The notes under the pieces: model-generated
Seen by the model: the letters and a program-made list of their open reading frames with translations, nothing else
Databases searched by the model: none
Told to the model about the DNA's origin: nothing
Assembly: GCA_017501345.1 (NCBI GenBank)
Contig: JAFVXC010000029.1
Location: 1 to 63,915, forward strand
Length of the DNA stretch: 63,915 nucleotides
Source of the DNA: Clostridia bacterium
Lineage (GTDB): Bacteria > Bacillota_A > Clostridia > Oscillospirales > CAG-272
Reading direction: 5' to 3'
Translations under genes and position numbers: made by a program
Shown: piece by piece, positions 24,276 to 33,413 of the stretch
Position numbering within the stretch: the first letter of the stretch is position 1
How the letters are laid out: each line of letters begins with the position of its first letter

Positions 24276-24361
24276 TCGAACGGCGCAACCGCCCTTTAAC
24301 GCCCAAAAGCGAAAAAATCGACAAAAAAGTGAAATCTTTTCTTTATCAACGAAAAAAGATA

Positions 24362-24390
24362 TTGCATCTTTTGGAAATTTGTGATATAAT
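24362..24390 (+). promoter_or_regulatory. Promoter of the etfBA-lactate dehydrogenase operon
   Basis: TTGCAT (24362-24367), 17-bp spacer, TATAAT (24385-24390), 31 bp before the etfB start. Confidence 0.8.
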
Positions 24391-24421
24391 AGTTTTGATT
24401 TGAATTATTATGGAGGAATCT

Positions 24422-25210
24422 ATGAAGCTTTTAGTTTGCGTAAAGCAGGTTCCGGGCTCCAACAACGTAGAGGTGGATCCCGTAACCGGCGTTCTCAAAA
24501 GAAACGGCATACAAAGTAAGATCAATCCTTACGATCTGTACAGCATTGAAACCGCGCTTTCGATGGTCGAGACCTACGGCGGAACCGTCGAGAGCATCAC
24601 GATGGGCCCCCCGCAGGCGGCGGCAGTCATCCGCGAAACGGTCTGTATGGGCGCAACGCACGGAACCGTGCTGTCCGACCGTAAATTCGCAGGTGCAGAT
24701 GTTCTTGCCACGGCATATACCCTCTCGCAGGGCATCCGCAAGTGCGGAGATTTTGACGTGATCCTTTGCGGAAAGCAGACCACCGACGGAGACACCGCGC
24801 AGGTCGGTGCAGAGGTCGCAGAATACCTCGGGATCCCCAACGTCTCGAACGTTCTGTCGGTCGACGACGTAAAGGACGGCCGCGTATACGTCACGGCAGG
24901 CCTTGACGATAAGAACGTCAAGATGAGCGTGAAAATGCCCTGCCTCCTCTCGATGGAGACCGACGTCAACACGCCCCGTCTCCCCTCCTACCGCGTCAAG
25001 AAGGAGCTTACGGAGGACGCTGTGCGCTTCCTCAGCTTTGCGGATTTCGGCGATCAGGACCCCGCACACTACGGTCTGACGGGCTCTGCAACGCAGGTCG
25101 AGCGGATCTTCCCGCCCGAGAAGAACACCGAAAAGCATACCATCAGCGGCGATGCCGCACACCAGGCGGAGGAGCTCTACGGACTGCTTCGCACGAAAAA
25201 GCTGATTTAA
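24422..25210 (+). CDS. etfB: Electron transfer flavoprotein beta subunit
   Basis: 262 aa from the ATG at 24422 with GGAGGA four bases upstream; the ATG at 24410 is inside that ribosome-site region. Typical EtfB start LVCVKQVPG and the nucleotide-binding DVILCGKQTTDGDTAQVG segment are present. With etfA and a GlcD-type dehydrogenase in the same order as lctBCD of acetogens, it should form the flavin pair of an electron-confurcating lactate dehydrogenase. In this enzyme reduced ferredoxin helps drive lactate oxidation with NAD. Confidence 0.92.
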   Translation: MKLLVCVKQVPGSNNVEVDPVTGVLKRNGIQSKINPYDLYSIETALSMVETYGGTVESITMGPPQAAAVIRETVCMGATHGTVLSDRKFAGADVLATAYTLSQGIRKCGDFDVILCGKQTTDGDTAQVGAEVAEYLGIPNVSNVLSVDDVKDGRVYVTAGLDDKNVKMSVKMPCLLSMETDVNTPRLPSYRVKKELTEDAVRFLSFADFGDQDPAHYGLTGSATQVERIFPPEKNTEKHTISGDAAHQAEELYGLLRTKKLI

Positions 25211-25225
25211 GGAGGGTGTGACACA

Positions 25226-26419
25226 ATGGGTAAGTTAGTCATTCATCAGAATCTCGTCACGCCCGAAAAGGCGGAGGCACTCGTAAAGCTCTGCCCCTTT
25301 AACGCGATCTCGTATAGCGGCAGTGCGCTCGACATCTCGTCGGCGTGCAAGATGTGCAAGATGTGCGTCCGTAAGGGCGAGGGTGTCGTTACATATGAGG
25401 AGGAGGCAGCTCCCTCCATCGATAAGTCGCTCTGGAACGGCGTTTGCGTTTATGCCGACGCCTCGGGCGGAAAGCTCCACCGCGTAACGTACGAGCTTTG
25501 CGGCAAGGCGCGTGAGCTCGCTTCGGTCACGGGACATCCCGTCTACGCGATCCTGATCGGCTACGGCGTCGAGGACTGCGCAAGAGATCTCCTGCGCTAC
25601 GGCGTCGACAAGGTCTTCGTTTACGATGATGAGGAGCTTGCAGAATTCCGTATTGAGCCCTACACCGCAGCATTCTGCGATTTTATTGAAAAATATAAGC
25701 CCTCCTCGATCCTCGTCGGAGCGACCAACCTCGGCCGTCAGCTCGCCCCCCGCGTAGCCGCACGCTGCCGCACCGGTCTCACCGCCGACTGTACGGTTCT
25801 CGAGATGAAGGAAAATACCGACCTCGTGCAGATCCGCCCCGCATTCGGCGGCAATATTATGGCACAGATCATCACCCCGAACACCCGCCCGCAGTTCTGC
25901 ACGGCACGCTATAAGGTCTTCTCCGAGCCCACGCCCACCGATAACCCGACGGGCGAGATCGTTCGGATGACCCTCAGAAAGGATGCCCTCGCATCCGCGA
26001 TCGAGGTGCTCGAGACCTTTAAGAAGCCCACGGACGTCGACATCGCGGAGGCTGACGTGATCGTCGCGGTCGGCCGCGGTGCGTCGGGCGAATCGATGCG
26101 TGAAAGCGCGAAGGAGCTCGCAGATCTCCTCGGCGGCGTTGTCGCCTGCACCCGTCCTCTCGTAGAGAGCAATATATTCGACGCGAAGCATCAGATCGGA
26201 CTTTCGGGACGTACCGTTAAGCCGAAGCTCATCCTTTGCCTCGGCATCTCGGGCGCGGTCCAGTTCGCCGCAGGTATGAAGTCCTCGGACTGCATCGTTG
26301 CCATCAACCAGGATCCCGAGGCTCCCATCTTCGACGTTGCGCATTACTGCATCGTCGGAGACGTAAACGAGATCGTTCCGATGCTACTGAACAAGATAAA
26401 GGAGAACGGGAATGTATAA
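25226..26419 (+). CDS. etfA: Electron transfer flavoprotein alpha subunit with N-terminal Fe-S domain
   Basis: 397 aa, about 70 longer than plain EtfA because of an N-terminal cluster domain. Cys23 in LCPFNA and Cys41, Cys44, Cys47 in CKMCKMC give ligands for one [4Fe-4S] cluster. The C-terminal FAD-binding region shows [18 protein letters not shown] and GISGAVQF, the usual EtfA signatures. The extra cluster is known from LctC and CarE of bifurcating complexes and would accept or donate ferredoxin electrons. It overlaps the next gene by 8 bp. Confidence 0.92.
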   Translation: MGKLVIHQNLVTPEKAEALVKLCPFNAISYSGSALDISSACKMCKMCVRKGEGVVTYEEEAAPSIDKSLWNGVCVYADASGGKLHRVTYELCGKARELASVTGHPVYAILIGYGVEDCARDLLRYGVDKVFVYDDEELAEFRIEPYTAAFCDFIEKYKPSSILVGATNLGRQLAPRVAARCRTGLTADCTVLEMKENTDLVQIRPAFGGNIMAQIITPNTRPQFCTARYKVFSEPTPTDNPTGEIVRMTLRKDALASAIEVLETFKKPTDVDIAEADVIVAVGRGASGESMRESAKELADLLGGVVACTRPLVESNIFDAKHQIGLSGRTVKPKLILCLGISGAVQFAAGMKSSDCIVAINQDPEAPIFDVAHYCIVGDVNEIVPMLLNKIKENGNV

Positions 26420-27806
26420 CAAAGTAACCAAGCAAGATATTCTGGCCCTCTCCGCCATCGTAGGAGAAGCAAGCGTCCTTTCGGGTGACGCAATCAGCCC
26501 CGACTACGCACACGACGAGCTTGGCGGCATTGAGCATATGCCCGAGGTCCTTGTACGCGTACGTACGACCGAGGAGGTCTCTGCGGTGATGAAGCTCGCA
26601 TACGAGCGCTCGATCCCCGTCACCGTCCGCGGAAGCGGCACGGGACTCGTCGGCTCTGCCGTTCCCGTTGAGGGCGGCATCCTGATGGAGACCACGAAGA
26701 TGAACCGCATTCTCTCCCTCGACAAGGACCGTCTGACCGTTACCGTTCAGCCCGGCGTCCTTCTGATGGAGCTCGCGGCATTTGCCGAGGAGAACGATTT
26801 CCTCTATCCCCCCGATCCGGGTGAAAAGTCGGCTACCATCGGCGGTAACATCTCGACCAATGCGGGCGGTATGCGCGCCGTCAAATACGGCGTAACGCGC
26901 GACTACGTGCGTTCACTCACCGTCGTTATGCCGAACGGTGAGATCCTCACCCTCGGCGCAACCGTCGCAAAGAACAGCTCGGGCTACAGCCTGAAGGATC
27001 TGGTCATCGGCTCGGAGGGTACCCTCTGCGTGATCACCGAGGCTGTGCTGAAGCTCGTTCCCCTTCCGAAGGTCTCGGTCAGCCTCCTCGTGCCCTTCCC
27101 CGATATGAAGAGCGCAATCGAGTCGGTTCCGAAGATCATCTCGACGAAGGTCATCCCCACGGCGATCGAGTATATGTCCCGCGACACCATTCTCTTCTCC
27201 GAGGCATACCTCGGCAAGAAGTTCCCCGATACGAAGAACGACGCCTACATCCTCCTCACCTTCGACGGCAACACCGACGCACAGGTCGAGGCAGATATGA
27301 ACGTCGTTGCTGACCTCTGTCTGTCGATCGGCGCGCTCGACGCGTACATCGTCGATACCGAGGAGCGTAAGAAGGCTGTCTGGTCGGCAAGAGGCGCGTT
27401 CCTTGAAGCGATCAAGTCCTCCACCACCGAGATGGACGAATGTGACGTCGTCGTTCCCGTCAACAAGGTCGACGAATTCATCAAGTTCACCCACGGTCTT
27501 GCAGACGAGCTGAACGTCCGTATCCCCAGCTTCGGTCACGCGGGCGACGGCAACCTGCACGTTTACATCTGCCGCGACGATCTCGGAGACGCCGAATGGA
27601 AGGCACTGCTTGAGACCTGCTTTGACCGTATGTACGCAAAGGCAGAGGAGCTCGGCGGCCTCGTTTCGGGCGAGCACGGCATCGGATACGCGAAGAAGGA
27701 ATACCTGAAGAAGCAGTACGGCGAAACGCCGATCGCACTGATGCAGGGCATCAAGGCGGTATTCGATCCGAAGAACATCCTGAACCCCGGAAAGATCTGC
27801 TACTGA
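26412..27806 (+). CDS. lctD: FAD-linked D-lactate dehydrogenase (GlcD/LctD family)
   Basis: 464 aa. PCMH-type FAD domain with [12 protein letters not shown] and [14 protein letters not shown] near residues 75-145, then the FAD-oxidase C-terminal domain with the metal/substrate segment [11 protein letters not shown] and the terminal [10 protein letters not shown]. The family oxidises D-lactate, glycolate or other 2-hydroxyacids. Co-transcription with etfBA in lctBCD order argues for lactate and a confurcating complex. Specificity for glycolate cannot be excluded. A terminator follows 14 bp after the stop. Confidence 0.88.
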   Translation: MYNKVTKQDILALSAIVGEASVLSGDAISPDYAHDELGGIEHMPEVLVRVRTTEEVSAVMKLAYERSIPVTVRGSGTGLVGSAVPVEGGILMETTKMNRILSLDKDRLTVTVQPGVLLMELAAFAEENDFLYPPDPGEKSATIGGNISTNAGGMRAVKYGVTRDYVRSLTVVMPNGEILTLGATVAKNSSGYSLKDLVIGSEGTLCVITEAVLKLVPLPKVSVSLLVPFPDMKSAIESVPKIISTKVIPTAIEYMSRDTILFSEAYLGKKFPDTKNDAYILLTFDGNTDAQVEADMNVVADLCLSIGALDAYIVDTEERKKAVWSARGAFLEAIKSSTTEMDECDVVVPVNKVDEFIKFTHGLADELNVRIPSFGHAGDGNLHVYICRDDLGDAEWKALLETCFDRMYAKAEELGGLVSGEHGIGYAKKEYLKKQYGETPIALMQGIKAVFDPKNILNPGKICY

Positions 27807-27819
27807 TCTTAAATCAAAT

Positions 27820-27910
27820 CACCGCAGGTGAAGCCTCCGAGCGAGGGCCTTGCCTGCGGTGTTTTCGTTTCGGATAAAAAGAACAGGTGAGGATCGCCCC
27901 ACCTGTTTTT
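27820..27910. terminator. Convergent pair of terminators
   Basis: 27820-27865 has the stem CACCGCAGG/CCTGCGGTG with TTTT on the plus side and ends the etf operon. 27877-27910 has AACAGGTG/CACCTGTT with T or A runs on both sides and ends the minus-strand decarboxylase pair. Confidence 0.8.
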
Positions 27911-27918
27911 CGTTTATT

Positions 27919-28167
27919 TTACTTTTTCTCTTTGCGGTTCGTCGACTTATTGAGGATCGCCGTTCCGAGGATCAGGGCACTCATAACGATGAAAATGCCG
28001 AGCATACCGATGCCCATATAGGTGAGGTTATTCACAAAGCGCATCGGATCAACGTTTTCGAAAAGAGACGAAATGTCGCCCGAGGACCCCTCAAAAAGAG
28101 TCTCTGCGGCGCTTTCTACGGCATCAGCCGCCGTATTCAGTGCGGTATTCATATTCCAGATCTGCAT
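27919..28167 (-). CDS. Sodium-pump decarboxylase gamma subunit (OadG-like)
   Basis: 82 aa. One membrane helix (residues about 50-72, MGIGMLGIFIVMSALILG) and a charged C-terminal tail ending NRKEKK, the usual small OadG layout. In the family it assembles the complex and may help bind metal through the tail. The start has GGGGG nine bases upstream, and it follows oadB by 18 bp. Identity rests on topology and on its neighbour rather than on strong motifs. Confidence 0.72.
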   Translation of the reverse strand: MQIWNMNTALNTAADAVESAAETLFEGSSGDISSLFENVDPMRFVNNLTYMGIGMLGIFIVMSALILGTAILNKSTNRKEKK

Positions 28168-28185
28168 TACTCTCTGCCCCCTTTC

Positions 28186-29322
28186 TTAACCGAAGAAGCC
28201 GAGGATCAAGCCGCCCGCGATAACCGATGCGATCTGACCCGAGACGTTGACGCCCATTGCGTGCATCAGAAGGAAGTTCTGCTTGTCCTCCTCAAGACCG
28301 AGCTTGTGAACGATACGACCCGACATCGGGAACGCCGAAATACCTGCCGCACCAATCATCGGATTCATCTTTTCCTTGAGGAAAAGGTTGAGGAGCTTTG
28401 CAAACAGAACGCCGCCTGCGGTGTCGAAAATGAATGCGACGAGACCAAGGCAAAGGATGAGGATGGTCTCCCAGCGGAGGAAGCGATCTGCCTGCATCTG
28501 CAGCGCGATCGAGATACCGAGGAAGATCGTGATGATGTTCGCAAGTGCATTCTGCGCGGTGTTCGACAGCGAATCAAGCACGCCGCACTCACGGATCAGG
28601 TTACCGAACATCAAAAATCCGACAAGCGCGCTTGCCGCAGGAACGAAGAGCCCTGCAAGGATGGTAATGATGATCGGGAAGAGGATACGCGTCGTCTTCG
28701 AAACCGATGCCTCACGGTAAGGCATACGGATGCGGCGCTCGTTCTTCGTCGTAAGAAGCTTGATGACGGGGGGCTGAATGATCGGCACGAGTGCCATATA
28801 CGAATACGCCGCAACGGTGATCGCACCGCCGTATTCGGTTCCGAGAATATTCGCAACGCTGATCGCGGTGGGGCCGTCTGCCGCACCGATGATCGCGATT
28901 GAAGCCGCGTCTCTGACGTTCGGGAAGAAGATCGACGCCGTGCAAAGGGTAAAGAAGATGCCGAACTGTGCCGCCGCACCGAAGATCATCAGCTTAGGAT
29001 TCGACAGGACGGGTCCGAAATCGATCATCGCACCGATACCGATGAAGAGGAGCAGAGGGAAAAGCTCATTCGCGATACCCGCGTCATACAGCGTCGTGAT
29101 CGGACCGAGCGCACTTCCCTCGATGAATCCACCCGTAAAGTTCAGGTTTACAAGGATCGTACCGAGACCGATCGGCAGAAGGAGGGTCGGCTCCATCTTG
29201 AAGCGGATCGCGAGAAAGATCAGCACGCCGCCGATCAGAAGCATCACAAGGCTCTTCCAGGATTCCCCGAAGTTTAGCACGAGACCTTGAATGTTTTCAA
29301 ACAAAACAGCAAGTTGTTCCAT
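28186..29322 (-). CDS. oadB: Sodium ion-translocating decarboxylase beta subunit
   Basis: 378 aa with about ten membrane segments. The family motif GAADGPT includes the essential Asp, and GAMIDFGPVLSNP and SGRIVHKLG are also typical of OadB/MmdB/GcdB. These proteins pump Na+ outward using the decarboxylation of a carboxybiotin. No carboxyltransferase or biotin carrier gene is nearby, so the alpha subunit must be elsewhere. Its substrate (oxaloacetate, methylmalonyl- or glutaconyl-CoA) is therefore open. The promoter is at 29383-29411. Confidence 0.9.
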   Translation of the reverse strand: MEQLAVLFENIQGLVLNFGESWKSLVMLLIGGVLIFLAIRFKMEPTLLLPIGLGTILVNLNFTGGFIEGSALGPITTLYDAGIANELFPLLLFIGIGAMIDFGPVLSNPKLMIFGAAAQFGIFFTLCTASIFFPNVRDAASIAIIGAADGPTAISVANILGTEYGGAITVAAYSYMALVPIIQPPVIKLLTTKNERRIRMPYREASVSKTTRILFPIIITILAGLFVPAASALVGFLMFGNLIRECGVLDSLSNTAQNALANIITIFLGISIALQMQADRFLRWETILILCLGLVAFIFDTAGGVLFAKLLNLFLKEKMNPMIGAAGISAFPMSGRIVHKLGLEEDKQNFLLMHAMGVNVSGQIASVIAGGLILGFFG

Positions 29323-29382
29323 TTTTTATCGTCCTTTCATTTTTGGCTTTTCCGAACCCGTCGGCAAGCCCAAATCGAATTT

Positions 29383-29411
29383 ATTATAGCAAATTTTTCA
29401 CAAAATGTCAA
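29383..29411 (-). promoter_or_regulatory. Promoter of the oadB-oadG operon
   Basis: On the minus strand TTGACA (29406-29411), 17-bp spacer, TATAAT (29383-29388), 61 bp before oadB. Confidence 0.82.
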
Positions 29412-29467
29412 GGGCTATTCGGAAATCAAAACCACAAAAAAATAAAGTTCTCCATTTGCAGTCTTTC

Positions 29468-29496
29468 TTGACAGAGACTCCGTGTTGCGTTACAAT
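29468..29496 (+). promoter_or_regulatory. Promoter of the ECF sigma operon
   Basis: TTGACA (29468-29473), 17-bp spacer, TACAAT (29491-29496). It has housekeeping-sigma form; the 130-bp untranslated leader shows no clear structure. Confidence 0.75.
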
Positions 29497-29627
29497 AAAA
29501 TCGGAATACAGTTTGATCAAAATTTACAATATTTTTCTGAAAGCAAGCAGATTCCCGAGAAATTCCCGTCCTATTTGGTGAAGCGGGATGTGTGAAGCAA
29601 GATATCACGGAAGGAGAGGTGACATAC

Positions 29628-30164
29628 GTGGAGGACGAAAAGATCATAGCCCTATTTGAGGGGCGAGACGAGCAGGCGCTCCTCGAAATCGATCGCCTCT
29701 ACGGACGGCTCTGTCTCACCGTGGCACGGGGGATCACCGAAAACGAGGCAGATGCCGAGGAATGTCTCAACGACACCTATCTGAGACTTTGGAATGCGAT
29801 CCCACCCGAGCACCCGAAAAGCCTCAGGGCTTATGCCTTACGTACGGTCAAGAACCTTGCCCTTGACAAGCTTGAACGAAGGAAGGCAAAAAAGCGCGCG
29901 GCGGTCCTTCTTGAGCTTGACGAGTGCATCGGGCACTTCGCAGATGACCTCACCGATGAGGAGCTCCGCAATGCTTTGAACGAATTCCTCGAAACGCTCG
30001 AGCGCGTCGACGCCGTCATATTCGTCAGAAGATACTATTATTCCGAGCCTGTCAAGACGATCGCCGAGAGGCTCGGATGCAAGGACAACGCAATCAGTAA
30101 GCGACTCGGGAAAATGCGGCGAAATCTACGGAAATTTCTAACGGAAAGGGGGATCGGCATATGA
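29628..30164 (+). CDS. ECF-family RNA polymerase sigma factor
   Basis: 178 aa from GTG 29628, which has AAGGAGAGG eight bases upstream; an earlier GTG at 29592 lacks a site. Region 2 is seen as ADAEECLNDTYLRLWNA and RTVKNLALDKLERRKAK. Region 4 is VKTIAERLGCKDNAISKRL, close to the end. It recruits RNA polymerase to an unknown regulon, probably including its own operon. It overlaps the next gene by four bases (ATGA), the classic arrangement for a sigma and its membrane inhibitor. Confidence 0.9.
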   Translation: MEDEKIIALFEGRDEQALLEIDRLYGRLCLTVARGITENEADAEECLNDTYLRLWNAIPPEHPKSLRAYALRTVKNLALDKLERRKAKKRAAVLLELDECIGHFADDLTDEELRNALNEFLETLERVDAVIFVRRYYYSEPVKTIAERLGCKDNAISKRLGKMRRNLRKFLTERGIGI

Positions 30165-31138
30165 AAAAGCACTCGAAAGATCGAAATCAGCAACACACCA
30201 CCGAACGCGGCACACGTCTTTATCGTGCGATCGACGGCATTGATGAAAAATGGACCCGCCTCGCAGACGATCCCTCGGTGACGCTCGCGCGGTCATCTTC
30301 CGCGCGAAAAAGGCGTGCTCATAGGCATACGCCAAGTCTTGCCACCGCCGTGTGCGCGCTCCTGCTCCTTCTCCTCGCCGCCGAGCTCCTCACAGCTGCC
30401 GCCATTTACAGCGCCCCCCTCACTGTTTCGGAGACCTTTGCGCGCGAATACAGTGAGCTTTACAGCGACGCGACCGATGGTGGGACGTACACAGAGCTTC
30501 TCGCATACCGCGAAGAGGTCACGCTCTTTCTAAGGCAGTACGATAAGGTAACGAAAGCCGCTCGCTCGGGGAAAATCGCACTTTCAGAGTATCGCGATTA
30601 TATGGATCGCTATCACTACCTCGAGCCGCGCACACTTTCGCTCGATCGCTTCGTCACGTACACAACGTATCTGCGGGGCATAGAGACCGAGCGCGGTACC
30701 GAAGTTCAGGTTCTTTATAGATCGATGTGGGAACGTTTCTTCGGAAGAGATCGCTTCCCGTTCCTTATCGCTTCCCTTTTCGTGTCGGCCTGCCTCATTG
30801 CGTTCCTCACGCGTCGACACTCCCCTTCAAGAAAAAGGCGCACCGTCTCGGCATTCGCAATCGGTGCCATCGTTTCGCTCGTCCTATCTGTGAGCGAGCT
30901 TCTGCTCTTCCTCGTCCTATGCCGTCCCGATGGAATTTCGGCGTCGATCGTCTCCCTCGAGCGCTTCTCCACCCTTCCGTCCGTGTTGACGATCGGGGGC
31001 TACCTCGTACTGCGGATCCTACTGACAGTCCTGCTGTCTTCAATAGTCACCGCTCTCCTCTCCTCCCTGCTCGTTCGTCTGCCGATCCCCCACCCCACTT
31101 CCCAAAAATCACATCTTTCGAAAGGAGAAATGATATGA
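30161..31138 (+). CDS. Membrane protein, probable anti-sigma factor
   Basis: 325 aa. A 50-residue basic cytoplasmic N-terminus (RLYRAIDGIDEKW) is followed by a helix at about 55-78. Next comes an extracytoplasmic stretch of about 120 residues (SELYSDATDGGT onward), then three further helices at roughly 200-220, 230-255 and 270-305. No zinc-binding HxxxCxxC is present, so it is not a ZAS-type anti-sigma. The assignment as an inhibitor rests on its overlap with the sigma gene and on its topology. The stop overlaps the lipoprotein start (ATGA). Confidence 0.65.
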   Translation: MKKHSKDRNQQHTTERGTRLYRAIDGIDEKWTRLADDPSVTLARSSSARKRRAHRHTPSLATAVCALLLLLLAAELLTAAAIYSAPLTVSETFAREYSELYSDATDGGTYTELLAYREEVTLFLRQYDKVTKAARSGKIALSEYRDYMDRYHYLEPRTLSLDRFVTYTTYLRGIETERGTEVQVLYRSMWERFFGRDRFPFLIASLFVSACLIAFLTRRHSPSRKRRTVSAFAIGAIVSLVLSVSELLLFLVLCRPDGISASIVSLERFSTLPSVLTIGGYLVLRILLTVLLSSIVTALLSSLLVRLPIPHPTSQKSHLSKGEMI

Positions 31139-32418
31139 AACGATCTGTTTTTATAGTAGCTCTTTTGCTCCTGCTCCTCTCCCTGCTTACTTCCTGCATC
31201 CCCGCAAACGGTGCGTTACCGCAATATACCCCCTCGGGAAAGCCTGACGAGGAAGCTGTACTAAATGACCCGAGCTTTACCGCCCTCTCGTCCTTCGACG
31301 GCTTTTCCGCGACGCGTGAGCCGATCAAAAACAAGGTCGGCGGTATCTCGGAGCGCTTTGAGGTCCCCACAGTCAGCAAGGGGCTCCTCGCAGACAACAG
31401 CCGCGTGATCGTCCACGGCGATTTCCTCTACTATTGTGCAAAGCAGAACGGAAGAACGGTCTTCTGTCGCGCGAGCATCGAGACGGGCGCTGTCGAGGCC
31501 TTTTCCCCTCCCCACACCGACGGGCTCCTTCTCTGCTTTGCCGTTGTCGGGGATGAAAACGCCCCCTATATCTTCTATGCGGAAAACACCGTCGGCGGCT
31601 TGCAGAAGGAAGGAACGCCCCCTCTGAAATCCGACGTCTGGTCTACCGGACTCTACGCCTTCGACATAAAAACCGAAGAGACCTATACGATTATTGAGGA
31701 CTGCGCCGCAATTCACCGCATCCACAGCTTTGCAGTCAGCGGCGACCGCATCTATCTCAGCGCCGCGATCTACGCCTTGAATACCGAGAGCGGTCTGATC
31801 ACCACGGCGAACGCGCTCCTTTCGGTATCGCCAAGCGGTGGGAACATCGACGTCCTGATTATGAACGACGATAGTGCCGATGCATTTTTCCTTTCGGGCG
31901 GAGACATCGCGATCACCTCCTTCCGTATCACCGAAGCCTCTCCTACGGGCAAGGGCAGAGAGCGGGTGATCCGCATCGACACCGACAGCGGAGAGGTCAG
32001 CATTCGCGATCTGCCCGAGGCGCTCTGCGGTGCAGGCTGGCGCACGGTCATCGGAGACAGCGTATACTTCCACCGTGACGACGACCGAATCTACCGCCTG
32101 CCCCTCTGTGATCTCTCGGGAGAGCCCTTATTCGTCGCAGAAATAGAGGCAGAAATACTGATGTACACGGACAAAGCCCTTTATGTATACGATTGGAACG
32201 AGGGCACCCCCTCCGTCGATCTGAGCACCTTCTGCCGCATCAGCACCGACGGCACGCGTGAGAGAGTATTCGGCAACGAGAGCATCAAGATCTGTGAGAC
32301 GGTTTTAGAGCAGGACGGCATCCTTTACTGTCGCACCACGGGAGACGCATACCTGATCGCGATCGATCTTGCAAGCGGCACCTATACCACCCTTGTCACG
32401 ACCGAAAGCGTGTCCTAA
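31135..32418 (+). CDS. Extracytoplasmic lipoprotein of the ECF sigma operon
   Basis: 427 aa from ATG 31135 with AAGGAG seven bases upstream. The signal peptide has a Leu-rich core (ALLLLLLSLLTSC) and a lipobox Cys near residue 21. The mature part has many alternating strands with Tyr/Asp turns (DFLYYCAKQNGRT, DSVYFHRDDDRIYR), suggesting a beta-propeller. It is the third gene of the sigma-antisigma operon, so it may be the envelope sensor or an effector. I do not recognise a named family. Confidence 0.7.
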   Translation: MKRSVFIVALLLLLLSLLTSCIPANGALPQYTPSGKPDEEAVLNDPSFTALSSFDGFSATREPIKNKVGGISERFEVPTVSKGLLADNSRVIVHGDFLYYCAKQNGRTVFCRASIETGAVEAFSPPHTDGLLLCFAVVGDENAPYIFYAENTVGGLQKEGTPPLKSDVWSTGLYAFDIKTEETYTIIEDCAAIHRIHSFAVSGDRIYLSAAIYALNTESGLITTANALLSVSPSGGNIDVLIMNDDSADAFFLSGGDIAITSFRITEASPTGKGRERVIRIDTDSGEVSIRDLPEALCGAGWRTVIGDSVYFHRDDDRIYRLPLCDLSGEPLFVAEIEAEILMYTDKALYVYDWNEGTPSVDLSTFCRISTDGTRERVFGNESIKICETVLEQDGILYCRTTGDAYLIAIDLASGTYTTLVTTESVS

Positions 32419-32430
32419 TTTCCAACGCCA

Positions 32431-32464
32431 GTCAGGGGGAAAGCCATTCGGCTTTCCCCCTGAC
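32431..32464. terminator. Perfect 15-bp terminator
   Basis: GTCAGGGGGAAAGCC/GGCTTTCCCCCTGAC with loop ATTC and TTTCT after it. It separates the ECF operon from the convergent cyclophilin gene. Confidence 0.85.
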
Positions 32465-32478
32465 TTTCTATTCATACT

Positions 32479-33162
32479 TCACCCGATCCGCGTTTCGATT
32501 CGGATCGACTTGATCACGGGCTGATCGTCCTTCAGGACCTTGCCGTTGCTGTTCGGCACGGGCTCTACCTCCGTGCAGATCCTGTCGACGATCTCGATCC
32601 CGTCAATGACCATACCGAAGCCGGCGTAGTCGCCGTCAAGATGCGGGCTGTCCTCGTGCACAATGAAGAATTGCGAGGACGCGCTGTCGTAGTACGGGTC
32701 ACCGCTCCGCGCCATCGAGATCACGCCTCTCTTGTGGGAAAGCGTGTTGTTCACACCGTTCTTCTTGAATTCCCCCTTGATCGTGATCTTCTTACCGCTC
32801 GCGTCGGTCTTACCGCCCGTTCCGTCTCCCATAGGATCTCCGCCCTGCATCATAAAGCCCTCTATGATACGGTGGAAGGTCAGCCCGTCGTAGAAGCCCT
32901 CCTTCGCGAGGCTGACGAAATTTTTAACCGTGATCGGCGCGACGTCATCGTAAAGCTCGACCGCGATCGTACCGTAATCCTCGATCTCGATATATGCGAT
33001 CTGCGTGCGAGGAAGGATCAGATAGATCAGCCCCGCAAGAAGCACGACTGCGACTACCGCCGCCGTGATCTTCATCCAAGGCTGCATTTGGAAGGACTGC
33101 TTCTTCGCCGCCATCTGCTTTTTCGCGCTGTGGGGCGCGTTTCTTCTTTTCTTTTTTGACAT
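32479..33162 (-). CDS. Membrane-anchored cyclophilin-type peptidyl-prolyl isomerase
   Basis: 227 aa. A Lys-rich cytoplasmic N-terminus and one helix (31-50, MKITAAVVAVVLLAGLIYL) anchor it, with the catalytic domain outside. The cyclophilin motif FHRIIEGFMMQGGDP is complete, including the catalytic Arg, and SQFFIVHEDSPHLDG matches the substrate groove. It speeds proline isomerisation during folding of exported proteins. A promoter (TTGACA-17-TATACT) sits at 33197-33225, partly inside the next gene's 3' end. Confidence 0.92.
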   Translation of the reverse strand: MSKKKRRNAPHSAKKQMAAKKQSFQMQPWMKITAAVVAVVLLAGLIYLILPRTQIAYIEIEDYGTIAVELYDDVAPITVKNFVSLAKEGFYDGLTFHRIIEGFMMQGGDPMGDGTGGKTDASGKKITIKGEFKKNGVNNTLSHKRGVISMARSGDPYYDSASSQFFIVHEDSPHLDGDYAGFGMVIDGIEIVDRICTEVEPVPNSNGKVLKDDQPVIKSIRIETRIG

Positions 33163-33196
33163 TTCAAAGGTTCCTTTCCGTTTCGTTTACCCCTTC

Positions 33197-33225
33197 AGTA
33201 TACCAAAAAGAACGGCAAATGTCAA
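33197..33225 (-). promoter_or_regulatory. Promoter of the cyclophilin gene
   Basis: On the minus strand TTGACA (33220-33225), 17-bp spacer, TATACT (33197-33202). The -35 box overlaps the stop of the ribbon-helix-helix gene. Confidence 0.78.
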
Positions 33226-33413
33226 CCGTCATCACGCATTTTCTCCTTTGGGGAGCCTCCGCGGCGCCGTTTTCTGACCGCCTCGGTGAGAAGATATTCG
33301 ATCTGACCGTTTACCGAGCGGAATTCGTCCTCCGCCCACGCGGCAAGCGCGTCGTAAAGCTCGGCAGACAGACGAAGCGGAACCTGCTTTTTCCTCGATC
33401 CGTTTTCCGCCAT
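33222..33413 (-). CDS. Small Arc/CopG-type ribbon-helix-helix protein
   Basis: 63 aa. [21 protein letters not shown] forms the strand and first helix, then [17 protein letters not shown] the second; this is the Arc-like layout of a DNA-binding dimer. The basic tail is probably disordered. Its ATG overlaps the SPFH stop (ATGA), so the two are co-translated. A role in regulating or partnering the membrane SPFH protein is an inference from this coupling. Confidence 0.8.
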   Translation of the reverse strand: MAENGSRKKQVPLRLSAELYDALAAWAEDEFRSVNGQIEYLLTEAVRKRRRGGSPKEKMRDDG

